A stretch of 64,000 nt of DNA from Pseudomonas asgharzadehiana (GTDB lineage Bacteria > Pseudomonadota > Gammaproteobacteria > Pseudomonadales > Pseudomonadaceae), in NCBI RefSeq assembly GCF_019139815.1, contig NZ_CP077079.1:1054001-1118000 (forward strand). Direction: 5' to 3'. A model generated the notes under the pieces. That model ran no database searches, was not told the origin of the DNA, and saw only the letters and a list, made by a program, of their open reading frames with translations. This document shows positions 54,413 to 63,000 of this stretch, piece by piece; the first letter of the stretch is position 1, and each line of letters starts with the position of its first letter. The position numbers were made by a program, and so were the translations under genes.

Positions 54413-55123
54413 CTACTGAATAACTTCGATCACACCATCGGCAGACATCGTGACCTGGCTGGTACCGGCCTCGACCTCAGGGATCGCCGAGTCCTCCATG
54501 GCCGCCGCTTTCATCATCATCGCGCCACGGGCGTAAGGTTGTGGGTAGCCATTGGTATTGAAGTTCAAGTTGACGATCTTGTAGCCCTTGCCGCCCAGCG
54601 CGTCGGTGGCCAGTTGCGCACGGGCTTTGAATGCAGTGACTGCGTCCTTGAGCAGGGCATCTTCGCTGGCTTTGCGCGTGGCGTCGGCGATGGCGAAATC
54701 CATGTTTTGCATTTTCAGGGTGTTAAGCAGTTCGCCGGTGAGTTTGGACAACGCCGGGAAATCCGCGCTTTCGAGGCGCAGTTCGGCGCGCTCACGCCAG
54801 CCGGTGATCTTTTGGTTCTTGTTGTCGTAGATCGGGTAGCTGTTACGGCTGCCCTGGCGCAGGGTCACGGCCTTGACTTCGCGGGCCTGGCCCAGGGCCT
54901 TGTTGAGAGTGGTGGTGATTTCGGCGGCGAGCTTGGCCGGGTCGGCGTTCTGGGACTCGGTGTAGAGGGTGACGATCATCTTGTCGCGGGCCACTTCCTG
55001 GCTGGCTTCGGCGCGCAGGGAGATCTGGTTGTAATGAAGGTCATCGCCAGCCTGTGCCGGAACGCTGGCCAGGGTGCCGACGCTGAGGGTGATGATGGCT
55101 GCATTGCGAGTGAAACGTGACAT
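54413..55123 (-). CDS. SIMPL domain (DUF541) periplasmic protein
   Basis: A 236-residue protein with signal peptide MSRFTRNAAIITLSVGTLASVPAQA. The mature part is a SIMPL/DUF541 domain, with the repeat of two beta-alpha-beta units beginning YNQISLRAEASQEVARDKMIVTLYTES and ending VTMSADGVIEVIQ. Members form oligomeric periplasmic assemblies, and some are linked to oxidative stress or immunity in other bacteria, but no function is fixed here. It is divergent from roxS and, in P. aeruginosa, lies at the same place (PA4495). Confidence 0.85.
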   Translation of the reverse strand: MSRFTRNAAIITLSVGTLASVPAQAGDDLHYNQISLRAEASQEVARDKMIVTLYTESQNADPAKLAAEITTTLNKALGQAREVKAVTLRQGSRNSYPIYDNKNQKITGWRERAELRLESADFPALSKLTGELLNTLKMQNMDFAIADATRKASEDALLKDAVTAFKARAQLATDALGGKGYKIVNLNFNTNGYPQPYARGAMMMKAAAMEDSAIPEVEAGTSQVTMSADGVIEVIQ

Positions 55124-55327
55124 GGAAGCTCCTTGGGCGGTTCGTATCGGTATGACTGTAGACGGTAACGTCGGGTTCTTCGGGTTTACACATCAGCTAC
55201 AAATTGTCTGGGCGGCGACGAGCGGTCATTTGGGTGGCCTGCGGCAAAGAGCCACACACGCCGTGCCGGCAGGCCTGCTTCGTTTATACTCCTGCCGATC
55301 TGCTAGCAGCGCCCACCGGGAGAGCTC

Positions 55328-56590
55328 ATGCTCGCCGCCGTAAAACTGACTTCCGCCACCCGCCAGAACCTCTGGCGCCTGACGTTCATTCGTACCCTGG
55401 TACTGGCCGCACAGGCCGGTTCGGTTGGGCTTGCCTATTGGTTCGACCTGCTGCCGCTGCCCTGGCTGCCACTGGGCGTGACCCTCGGGTTCTCCACCGT
55501 GCTTTGCGTGTTTACCGCGATCCGGTTGCGCACCACCTGGCCGGTGACCGAGTTGGAATATGCCCTGCAATTGGCTTGCGACTTATTTATCCACAGTGTG
55601 TTGCTGTATTTCTCCGGTGGTTCCACCAACCCGTTCGTTTCGTATTACCTGGTGCCGCTGACCATCGCTGCGGTGACGTTGCCGTGGCGCTATTCGGTGG
55701 TGCTGTCGGGCATCGCGCTGACCTTGTATACCTTGTTGTTGGCCCAGTTCTATCCGTTGCAGACGTTTCCCATCGCCCGAGAAAACCTGCAGATCTATGG
55801 GATGTGGTTGAGTTTTGCGTTGTCCGCCGCCGTGATCACTTTTTTTGCGGCGCGCATGGCCGAAGAGCTGCGCCGCCAGGAAGAACTGCGCGCTATCCGC
55901 CGTGAAGAGGGGCTGCGTGACCAGCAACTGCTGGCCGTCGCCACCCAGGCCGCGGGTGCCGCTCACGAGTTGGGCACGCCGCTGGCCACCATGAGCGTTT
56001 TGCTCAACGAAATGACGCAGGATCACCACGACCCCGTCCTGCAAGAAGATCTCGGCGTATTGCGCGAGCAGGTCAAGCAATGCAAGCAAACCTTGCAGCA
56101 ACTGGTGCGTGCCGCCGAAGCCAATCGCCGCCTGGCGGTGGAGATGCAGGACGTCACCCACTGGCTCGATGAGGCCCTGAACCGCTGGCACCTGATGCGT
56201 CCCGAGGCCAGCTACCGCTTCCATCTGCTGGGGCAGGGTACCGTGCCGCGCATGGCACCGCCGCCGGACCTGACCCAGGCGCTGCTCAACCTGCTCAACA
56301 ATGCCGCCGACGCTTGCCCCGAAGGCCTGGGCGTGCAGTTGGACTGGGATATGGAAAACGTGACCATCAGCATTCGCGACCACGGTGCCGGCGTGCCGCT
56401 GGCCATTGCCGAGCAGATCGGCAAACCGTTCTTTACCACCAAAGGCAAAGGCTTCGGCCTCGGCCTGTTTTTGAGCAAGGCCAGCGTGACCCGCGCGGGC
56501 GGCTCAGTGAAGCTCTATAGTCATGAGGAAGGTGGCACGCTCACCGAGCTGCGCCTGCCCCGTGTCGCACGAGGAGATATCGATGAGTGA
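55328..56590 (+). CDS. roxS: Redox-responsive sensor histidine kinase RoxS (RegB/PrrB family)
   Basis: Membrane histidine kinase of 420 residues with six N-terminal helices (about residues 20-185), no PAS domain, then the dimerisation box with phospho-acceptor His213 (AAHELGTPLATMSVL) and the HATPase region (LLNLLNNAADACPEG, DHGAGVP, GKGFGLGLFLSKASVTRAGG). The family senses quinone redox state through a quinone-binding helix and works with RoxR. In P. aeruginosa and P. putida RoxSR controls alternative terminal oxidases, including the cyanide-insensitive one. The stop overlaps roxR by eight bases. Confidence 0.93.
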   Translation: MLAAVKLTSATRQNLWRLTFIRTLVLAAQAGSVGLAYWFDLLPLPWLPLGVTLGFSTVLCVFTAIRLRTTWPVTELEYALQLACDLFIHSVLLYFSGGSTNPFVSYYLVPLTIAAVTLPWRYSVVLSGIALTLYTLLLAQFYPLQTFPIARENLQIYGMWLSFALSAAVITFFAARMAEELRRQEELRAIRREEGLRDQQLLAVATQAAGAAHELGTPLATMSVLLNEMTQDHHDPVLQEDLGVLREQVKQCKQTLQQLVRAAEANRRLAVEMQDVTHWLDEALNRWHLMRPEASYRFHLLGQGTVPRMAPPPDLTQALLNLLNNAADACPEGLGVQLDWDMENVTISIRDHGAGVPLAIAEQIGKPFFTTKGKGFGLGLFLSKASVTRAGGSVKLYSHEEGGTLTELRLPRVARGDIDE

Positions 56591-57143
56591 CGAGATCCAA
56601 GTCGAAGGCGAAGAACTGCCGCACCTGTTGCTGGTAGATGACGACGCCACTTTTACCCGCGTGATGGCGCGCGCCATGAGCCGTCGCGGTTTCCGTGTAA
56701 GCACCGCCGGTTCCGCCGAAGAAGGCCTGACCATCGCCCAGGCCGACCTGCCGGACTACGCCGCGCTCGACCTGAAAATGGACGGCGATTCCGGCCTGGT
56801 GCTGCTGCCCAAGTTGTTGGAACTGGACCCGGAAATGCGCGTGGTGATCCTCACCGGTTACTCCAGCATTGCCACCGCCGTCGAGGCTATCAAGCGCGGC
56901 GCCTGCAACTACCTGTGCAAACCGGCGGATGCCGATGATGTACTGGCCGCCTTGCTTTCCGAGCACGCCGATCTCGACACCCTGGTGCCGGAAAACCCAA
57001 TGTCGGTAGACCGCTTGCAGTGGGAACACATCCAGCGCGTGCTGACCGAACACGAAGGCAATATCTCCGCCACCGCGCGTGCCCTGGGCATGCACCGCCG
57101 CACCCTGCAACGCAAGTTGCAAAAACGTCCGGTACGACGCTGA
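56583..57143 (+). CDS. roxR: Redox response regulator RoxR (RegA/PrrA family)
   Basis: Response regulator of 186 residues. Receiver domain (about 12-128) with phospho-acceptor Asp63 (YAALDLKMDGDSGL), the acidic pocket at LLVDDD and Lys near 113 (CKPADADDV). A Fis-type HTH closes the protein (ISATARALGMHRRTLQRKL, about residues 158-180). The ATG at 56583 lies inside the roxS stop region, and the pair is cotranscribed. It binds DNA as a two-component activator of respiratory genes. A 26-bp palindrome follows 40 bases downstream. Confidence 0.95.
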   Translation: MSDEIQVEGEELPHLLLVDDDATFTRVMARAMSRRGFRVSTAGSAEEGLTIAQADLPDYAALDLKMDGDSGLVLLPKLLELDPEMRVVILTGYSSIATAVEAIKRGACNYLCKPADADDVLAALLSEHADLDTLVPENPMSVDRLQWEHIQRVLTEHEGNISATARALGMHRRTLQRKLQKRPVRR

Positions 57144-57182
57144 ACCTAGGCTGAACGACCCGCTTCAGGCCGCACGGAGCCC

Positions 57183-57208
57183 TGAACCGATCAATTATGA
57201 TCGGTTCA
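57183..57208. promoter_or_regulatory. 26-bp palindrome between roxR and the ABC exporter gene
   Basis: TGAACCGATCA and TGATCGGTTCA are a perfect 11-bp inverted repeat with ATTA in the middle. It lies 36 bases before the ABC transporter gene. No T-run follows, so an operator of a dimeric regulator is as likely as a terminator of roxSR. Confidence 0.5.
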
Positions 57209-57243
57209 AACGCCTGTCACTTCTTTCCTACCGAGCCTGAACG

Positions 57244-58968
57244 ATGAATCAGAACGCTGAGTACTCCGCGGTCAATGACGCAGTGCGTGGGCAATTCTTG
57301 CGCCGAACCTGGGCGATGATCACGCCTTACTGGCGCAGTGAAGAGAAGGGCAAGGCCTGGCTGCTGCTGGCCGTGGTGATTGGTTTGTCGCTGTTCAGCG
57401 TGGCCATTTCGGTGTGGCTCAACCATTGGTACAAGGACTTCTACAACGCCCTGGAGAAAAAGGACACCGCTGCGTTCTGGCAGCAGATCGTCTATTTCTG
57501 CGGTATCGCCACGGTGGCGATTCTGGGCGCGGTGTACCGCCTCTACCTGACCCAGATGCTGACTATTCGCTGGCGTGCGTGGCTTACCGACAAGCACTTT
57601 GCACGTTGGCTGGGCGACAAAAATTACTACCAGTTGGAGCAGGGCGGCTACACCGATAACCCGGACCAGCGGATCTCCGAAGACCTCAACAGCTTTACCT
57701 CCAACACCCTGAGCCTGGGCCTTGGGCTGTTGCGCAATGTCGTCAGCCTGGTGTCGTTTTCGGTGATTTTGTGGGGCGTGTCGGGCAGCATTGATGTGTT
57801 CGGCATCACCATTCCCGGCTATATGTTTTGGTGCGCGTTGCTCTACGCCGCTGTCGGCAGTTGGCTGACGCACCTGATCGGGCGTCGTTTGATCGGCTTG
57901 AGTAACCAGCAACAACGTTTCGAAGCGGACCTGCGTTTCTCCATGGTGCGGGTGCGGGAGAATGCCGAAAGCATCGCCCTGTACAACGGCGAGCCTAACG
58001 AGAAGCAGCGTCTGAGCGCGCGGTTCGGCAAGGTCTGGCATAACTATTGGGACATCATGAAAGTGTCCAAGCGTTTGACGTTTTTCACCGCCGGCTATGA
58101 GCAGATTGCAATCGTCTTTGCGTTTATCGTCGCGGCGCCGCGGTATTTCGCCGGCAAGATCGAGCTGGGCGAGTTGATGCAAATCAACTCCGCATTCGGC
58201 AACGTGCAGGGCAACTTCAGCTGGTTTATCAGCGCGTATTCCGACCTCGCCGGCTGGCGCGCGACCAGCGACCGTCTATTGAGCTTTCAGCAGGCCATGA
58301 CTGAAAACGAGCAACGCCCGGCAGCCATCGATGTGAGCACGCAGGGTGAACGCCTGGTGGTGCAAGGCTTGGGCATGAACCTGGGCGATGGTCGCCACTT
58401 GCTGACCGACGCCAACATGATCGTTGAGCCGGGCCAGCGCGTCATGCTCAGCGGCCGTTCCGGCAGCGGCAAAAGTACCTTGTTGCGCGCGATGGGCCAT
58501 CTGTGGCCGGCGGGTCACGGCAGCATTCGCCTGCCGGCCAAGCGTTACCTGTTCCTGCCGCAGAAGCCCTACCTGCCGATCGGCACACTGAAGGCCGTGT
58601 TGAGTTACCCACAGGAAGACAGCGTCTACTCGCCGGAACGTTATGCACAGGTCCTGCAAACGTGCCGCTTGGCGCACCTGGTCGTGCGCCTGGACGAAGC
58701 CAATCATTGGCAACGCATGCTCTCACCGGGCGAGCAACAACGCTTGGCATTCGCCCGCGCCTTGTTGTTCGCGCCGCAGTGGTTGTACATGGATGAAGCG
58801 ACCTCTGCCATGGATGAAGAGGACGAGGCGACGCTGTATCAAGCGTTGATCGATGAATTGCCGGGGCTGAGCATCGTCAGTGTCGGACATCGCAGCAGCC
58901 TCAAGCGTTTCCATGAGCGGCATGTGCGGATCGAGGGTGGTTGGCTGCAGGAGCAACCCGTGGCCTAA
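57244..58968 (+). CDS. ABCD-type ABC transporter, fused permease and ATPase (YddA/SbmA-like)
   Basis: A 574-residue half transporter. N-terminal membrane domain (about residues 25-330) with six helices, including the SbmA/BacA-type opening WLNHWYKDFYNALEKKD, which is characteristic of the ABC-D/peroxisomal fatty-acid branch. ATPase domain: Walker A LSGRSGSGKSTLLRAMG, signature LSPGEQQRLAFARALL and Walker B WLYMDEATSAMDEED. It would work as a homodimer. Candidate substrates in the family are vitamin B12, long-chain acyl groups and peptides; nothing nearby chooses between them. Confidence 0.88.
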   Translation: MNQNAEYSAVNDAVRGQFLRRTWAMITPYWRSEEKGKAWLLLAVVIGLSLFSVAISVWLNHWYKDFYNALEKKDTAAFWQQIVYFCGIATVAILGAVYRLYLTQMLTIRWRAWLTDKHFARWLGDKNYYQLEQGGYTDNPDQRISEDLNSFTSNTLSLGLGLLRNVVSLVSFSVILWGVSGSIDVFGITIPGYMFWCALLYAAVGSWLTHLIGRRLIGLSNQQQRFEADLRFSMVRVRENAESIALYNGEPNEKQRLSARFGKVWHNYWDIMKVSKRLTFFTAGYEQIAIVFAFIVAAPRYFAGKIELGELMQINSAFGNVQGNFSWFISAYSDLAGWRATSDRLLSFQQAMTENEQRPAAIDVSTQGERLVVQGLGMNLGDGRHLLTDANMIVEPGQRVMLSGRSGSGKSTLLRAMGHLWPAGHGSIRLPAKRYLFLPQKPYLPIGTLKAVLSYPQEDSVYSPERYAQVLQTCRLAHLVVRLDEANHWQRMLSPGEQQRLAFARALLFAPQWLYMDEATSAMDEEDEATLYQALIDELPGLSIVSVGHRSSLKRFHERHVRIEGGWLQEQPVA

Positions 58969-58985
58969 GGTCTTACTCGGTCAGT

Positions 58986-59011
58986 GTGGGAGGGGGCACG
59001 CCCCTCCCACA
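58986..59011. repeat. REP palindrome
   Basis: TGTGGGAGGGG and CCCCTCCCACA around GCACG, between the ABC transporter and the convergent yhcB-like gene. Member of the GTGGGAGGGGGC class. Confidence 0.8.
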
Positions 59012-59046
59012 TTTGACCTCAGTGTTTTCGCGAGTCAGCGACAACA

Positions 59047-59087
59047 AAAAGCCCGGTTGATCTTCGATCAGCCGGGCTTTTTTTGCT
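59047..59087. terminator. Bidirectional Rho-independent terminator
   Basis: AAAAAGCCCGG and CCGGGCTTTTTTT form the base of a long stem, extended by TTGATC and GATCAG, with a TTC loop. It serves the ABC transporter gene from one side and the yhcB-like gene from the other. Confidence 0.85.
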
Positions 59088-59096
59088 TGAAGAAAC

Positions 59097-59534
59097 TTAC
59101 TTCTTCAAGCCGTAATGCTCATCCAGCATGCCTGGAGCGTTTGGCGTTTTGGGTGCGTAGTCCCGTGGTGGCTCCTGGTTTTCCCGAGGTGGGGTCAGGC
59201 GTTCCCGTGGGGTTTGCGGAGCATCGGAATGCAGCGCGGCCAGCAGGCGCTGACGGGTGATGTCGTCGAGGGCTAGGCGGTTTGCGCCATCGGCGAGGTG
59301 ATCCTGTACTTCCTGGTAGCTCTGAGTGAGCTTCTTGACCAGGGTCGCGGTGCTATTGAAGTGGGTAACAACCTCGTTCTGATAACTGTCAAAACGTTCC
59401 TGAATGTCATCCAACTGACGCTGCGTGCGGTTAGGCGCGGCATTCGGCAGCAGGCGAGCAACCAGGAATCCAATGGCGACACCGGCAACCAGGGCAAGAG
59501 TCGGCAACAACCAAACTAAGAGCGAGTGTTCCAC
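59097..59534 (-). CDS. zapG: YhcB/ZapG family (DUF1043) membrane protein
   Basis: A 145-residue protein with one N-terminal membrane helix (SLLVWLLPTLALVAGVAIGFLVARLL), a coiled-coil region (residues about 35-90) beginning RTQRQLDDIQERFDSYQNEV, and a Pro-rich C-terminal tail. This is the layout of YhcB (ZapG), a division- and envelope-linked protein of gamma-proteobacteria that interacts with the divisome and Rod complex. It is divergent from the hydrolase-trpS-zapE run. The tail from about residue 110 is probably disordered. Confidence 0.82.
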   Translation of the reverse strand: MEHSLLVWLLPTLALVAGVAIGFLVARLLPNAAPNRTQRQLDDIQERFDSYQNEVVTHFNSTATLVKKLTQSYQEVQDHLADGANRLALDDITRQRLLAALHSDAPQTPRERLTPPRENQEPPRDYAPKTPNAPGMLDEHYGLKK

Positions 59535-59680
59535 GAGTCCTTCCTCTATAAACGGCTTTGCTTTACGTTAACGGCTCAAACCTGCGCTGTATACCGCGAT
59601 TAAGCTCGCAATGATGCCATGCACAGACTTTTAGCTAGACGAGTCGACCCCTTGAGAGGTCACGGAGTTCATCCTTGCTC

Positions 59681-60310
59681 ATGCGTGAAACCCCCGTTTT
59701 GATCGATGGCCCGGTGGGCCAACTGGAAGCCTTGTACCTCGACCACCCCGAACCACGTGGCCTGGCGCTGGTCTGCCACCCTAACCCGGTGCAAGGCGGG
59801 ACCATGCTCAATAAAGTTGTGTCGACCCTGCAACGCACGGCTCGCGATGCCGGTTTGATTACGTTACGTTTTAATTACCGTGGCGTCGGCGCCAGTGCCG
59901 GTACGCATGACATGAGCACCGGTGAAGTCGACGATGCCGAAGCGGCCGTCATCTGGCTGCGTGAAAAACACCCCGACCTGCCGATCACCTTGCTCGGGTT
60001 TTCCTTTGGTGGCTACGTGGCCGCCAGCCTCGGTGGCCGTCTGGAAGCCAAGGGCGAAAAACTCGCGCACCTGTTCATGGTCGCCGCCGCCGTGATGCGC
60101 CTGCGTGATACGGATGTACTGCCCCAAGGCTGCCCATTGACCCTGATCCAGCCCGAAACCGACGAAGTGGTCGACCCGCAACTCGTCTACGACTGGTCCG
60201 GCGCCTTGAAACGCCCCCATGAGCTGCTGAAAGTGGCAGAATGCGGGCACTTTTTTCATGGCAAGCTCACCGATCTGAAGGATCTGGTGCTGCCGCGCCT
60301 CTCGAATTGA
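59681..60310 (+). CDS. Alpha/beta hydrolase
   Basis: A 209-residue single-domain hydrolase. The nucleophile elbow is GFSFGG (Ser near residue 109), the oxyanion region is CHPNPVQGGTM, and the His of the triad is in CGHFFHGKLTDL; an acidic residue in ETDEVVDPQ is a candidate third member. Substrate unknown. The start is either the ATG at 59681 or a TTG at 59675, which is better spaced (seven bases) from GGAG at 59664-59667 and would add MetLeu. It precedes trpS by 25 bases and is probably cotranscribed. Confidence 0.8.
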   Translation: MRETPVLIDGPVGQLEALYLDHPEPRGLALVCHPNPVQGGTMLNKVVSTLQRTARDAGLITLRFNYRGVGASAGTHDMSTGEVDDAEAAVIWLREKHPDLPITLLGFSFGGYVAASLGGRLEAKGEKLAHLFMVAAAVMRLRDTDVLPQGCPLTLIQPETDEVVDPQLVYDWSGALKRPHELLKVAECGHFFHGKLTDLKDLVLPRLSN

Positions 60311-60335
60311 TAGCAGTCTGATAAGCGATAAACCC

Positions 60336-61691
60336 ATGACGACGCGTACCCGTATCCTCACCGGCATCACCACCACCGGCACGCCGCACCTGGGCAACTA
60401 CGCCGGCGCGATCCGCCCCGCGATTCTTGCCAGCCAGGACGCAAATGCCGATTCCTTCTACTTCCTGGCCGACTACCACGCCCTGATCAAATGCGATGAC
60501 CCGCAGCGCATCCAGCGCTCGCGTATGGAAATCGCCGCGACCTGGCTGGCCGGTGGCCTGGATGTGAACCGGGTAACGTTCTATCGCCAGTCCGACATTC
60601 CGGAAATTCCCGAACTGACCTGGTTGCTGACCTGTGTGGCCGCCAAAGGCTTGCTCAACCGCGCGCACGCCTACAAGGCCTCGGTGGACAAGAACGTGGA
60701 AACCGGCGAAGACCCGGACGCGGGCATCACCATGGGGCTGTACAGCTACCCGGTGCTGATGGCGGCGGACATTCTGATGTTCAACGCGCACAAAGTGCCG
60801 GTCGGCCGCGACCAGATCCAGCACGTGGAAATGGCGCGCGACATCGGCCAGCGTTTCAACCACCTGTTCGGCAACGGCAAAGAATTCTTCACCATGCCTG
60901 AGGCGTTGATCGAAGAAAGCGTCGCCACTTTGCCGGGCCTGGATGGCCGCAAGATGTCCAAGAGCTACGACAACACCATCCCGTTGTTCACCAGCGCCAA
61001 GGACATGAAGGACGCCATCTCGCGGATCGTCACCGACTCGCGCGCCCCTGGCGAAGCCAAGGACCCGGATAACTCACACCTGTTCACCCTGTACCAGGCG
61101 TTTGCCAGCAAGGCCCAGGAAGAGGCGTTCCGCGCCGAACTCCTGCAAGGTCTGGGCTGGGGCGAGGCGAAGAACCGTCTGTTCCAACTGCTCGACGGCC
61201 AACTGGGCGAAGCTCGCGAGCGTTACCACCAGTTGATGTCGCGCCCATCGGACATGGAAGACCTCTTGCTGGTAGGCGCCAAAAAAGCCCGTGCCGTGGC
61301 GGCGCCGTTCCTGGCCGAGCTGCGTGAAGCGGTGGGCCTGCGTTCGTTCGTCAACCAGGCGGCAGCGCCGGTCGCCAGCAAAAAGAAAGCTGCGAAAGCG
61401 GCGCGCTTTGTGAGTTTTCGCGAAGACGACGGCAGCTTTCGCTTCCGCCTGTTGGCTGCCGATGGCGAGCAATTGCTGCTGTCACGCAATTTTGCCGACG
61501 GCAAAGCGGCGGGCGCGGTGACCAAGCAACTGCAAAGCGGCGACGCTTTGGATGTACGCCCCGAAGCTCTGAGTTTTAGCGTCTGGCTGGACGGCGCCGT
61601 GGTCGCCGACGGCGCCGAGTTCGCCGACGGTGCATCACGTGATGCCGGCATTGAGGCTTTGCGCACTGCGTTGACGCCACTCGAGGATTAA
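60336..61691 (+). CDS. trpS: Tryptophan--tRNA ligase
   Basis: Class I aminoacyl-tRNA synthetase of 451 residues. The HIGH-type motif is HLGN (18-21) in TPHLGNYAGAI, and KMSKS is intact at 206-210 (RKMSKSYDNT). It is longer than the 330-residue E. coli enzyme: from about residue 350 there is an extra domain (SFREDDGSFRFRLLAADGEQ, SFSVWLDGAVVADG) typical of the longer pseudomonad TrpS. The core supplies tryptophanyl-tRNA for translation. It lies 25 bases downstream of the hydrolase and 79 bases upstream of zapE. Confidence 0.96.
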   Translation: MTTRTRILTGITTTGTPHLGNYAGAIRPAILASQDANADSFYFLADYHALIKCDDPQRIQRSRMEIAATWLAGGLDVNRVTFYRQSDIPEIPELTWLLTCVAAKGLLNRAHAYKASVDKNVETGEDPDAGITMGLYSYPVLMAADILMFNAHKVPVGRDQIQHVEMARDIGQRFNHLFGNGKEFFTMPEALIEESVATLPGLDGRKMSKSYDNTIPLFTSAKDMKDAISRIVTDSRAPGEAKDPDNSHLFTLYQAFASKAQEEAFRAELLQGLGWGEAKNRLFQLLDGQLGEARERYHQLMSRPSDMEDLLLVGAKKARAVAAPFLAELREAVGLRSFVNQAAAPVASKKKAAKAARFVSFREDDGSFRFRLLAADGEQLLLSRNFADGKAAGAVTKQLQSGDALDVRPEALSFSVWLDGAVVADGAEFADGASRDAGIEALRTALTPLED

Positions 61692-61770
61692 CCCGACCAA
61701 GGGTTGATTGCCATTATCCGGGGCCGTCGTTACAGTGACGGCCCGTTTTTGTTGCCTTGCTAACGAAATT

Positions 61771-62865
61771 ATGACGCCCCTAGAACGATATCAAGCTGAT
61801 CTGAAACGCCCTGAGTTCTTCCATGACGCGGCCCAGGAAACGGCGGTGCGTCATTTGCAGCGCCTCTACGACGACCTGCTCGCGGCCTCGCAAAGCAAGC
61901 CAGGGATGCTCGGCAAGCTGTTTGGCAAGAAAGACCGCGCACCGGTCAAGGGCCTGTACTTCTGGGGCGGCGTGGGACGCGGCAAGACCTACCTGGTCGA
62001 TACCTTCTTCGAAGCACTGCCGTTCAAGGAAAAGGTCCGCACTCACTTCCACCGCTTCATGAAGCGCGTGCATGAAGAGATGAAGACCCTGCCGGGCGAG
62101 AAAAACCCGCTGACTATCATCGCCAAGCGCTTCTCCGACGAGGCGCGGGTGATCTGCTTCGATGAGTTCTTTGTCTCTGACATCACCGACGCCATGATCC
62201 TCGGCACCCTGATGGAAGAGCTGTTCAAAAATGGCGTGACCCTGGTGGCCACCTCGAACATCGTGCCCGACGGCCTGTACAAGGATGGCCTGCAACGCGC
62301 GCGCTTCCTGCCGGCCATCGCGTTGATCAAGCAGCACACCGAGATCGTCAACGTCGACAGCGGCGTCGACTACCGCCTGCGTCACCTGGAGCAAGCGGAG
62401 CTGTTCCACTTCCCGCTGAACGAAGCGGCCCATGAAAGCTTGAAAAAAAGCTTCCGCGCGCTGACACCGGAATGCACCCAGGCGGTGGAAAACGACAAGT
62501 TGATGATCGAGAACCGCGAGATCATCGCCCTGCGTACCTGCGATGACGTGGCCTGGTTCGAATTCCGCCAACTGTGCGACGGCCCGCGTAGCCAGAACGA
62601 CTACATCGAACTGGGCAAGATCTTCCATGCGGTGATCTTGAGTGGCGTGGAGCAGATGAGTGTCACTACTGACGATATCGCGCGGCGTTTTATCAACATG
62701 GTCGACGAATTCTACGACCGCAACGTCAAGCTGATCATCTCGGCGGAAGTTGAGCTTAAGGATCTGTACACCGGTGGCCGTTTGAACTTCGAGTTCCAGC
62801 GCACCCTGAGCCGCTTGCTGGAGATGCAGTCCCACGAGTTCCTGTCGCGCGGGCACAAGCCTTAA
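61771..62865 (+). CDS. zapE: Cell division ATPase ZapE (AFG1 family)
   Basis: A 364-residue AFG1-type AAA+ ATPase. Walker A is GGVGRGKT (66-73), with YFWGGVGRGKTYLVDTFFEALP, then FHRFMKRVHEEM and Walker B ICFDEFFVSDITDAM. It associates with the division ring and, in E. coli, destabilises FtsZ polymers under low oxygen. The ATG at 61771 gives the conserved N-terminus MTPLERYQADL; the in-frame ATG at 61708 is upstream of family similarity. A REPIN follows. Confidence 0.95.
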   Translation: MTPLERYQADLKRPEFFHDAAQETAVRHLQRLYDDLLAASQSKPGMLGKLFGKKDRAPVKGLYFWGGVGRGKTYLVDTFFEALPFKEKVRTHFHRFMKRVHEEMKTLPGEKNPLTIIAKRFSDEARVICFDEFFVSDITDAMILGTLMEELFKNGVTLVATSNIVPDGLYKDGLQRARFLPAIALIKQHTEIVNVDSGVDYRLRHLEQAELFHFPLNEAAHESLKKSFRALTPECTQAVENDKLMIENREIIALRTCDDVAWFEFRQLCDGPRSQNDYIELGKIFHAVILSGVEQMSVTTDDIARRFINMVDEFYDRNVKLIISAEVELKDLYTGGRLNFEFQRTLSRLLEMQSHEFLSRGHKP

Positions 62866-62881
62866 AAGCAACACAAATCAG

Positions 62882-62975
62882 AATGTGGGAGGGGGCTTGC
62901 TCCCGATAGCAGAATGTCAGTCACTGAAGATGTGGACTGACCCACCGCTATCGGGAGCAAGCCCCCTCCCACATT
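62882..62975. repeat. REPIN (inverted pair of REP elements)
   Basis: Two REP elements face each other with 29-base perfect inverted arms: 62882-62910 (begins AATGTGGGAGGGGGCTTGCT) and 62947-62975 (ends AGCCCCCTCCCACATT). A 36-base spacer separates them. The doublet is the mobile unit maintained by RAYT transposases in this group. The T-run after the second arm lets it end zapE transcription. Confidence 0.92.
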
Positions 62976-63000
62976 TTTTTACTGTGTTTGTTGGCTGGGG

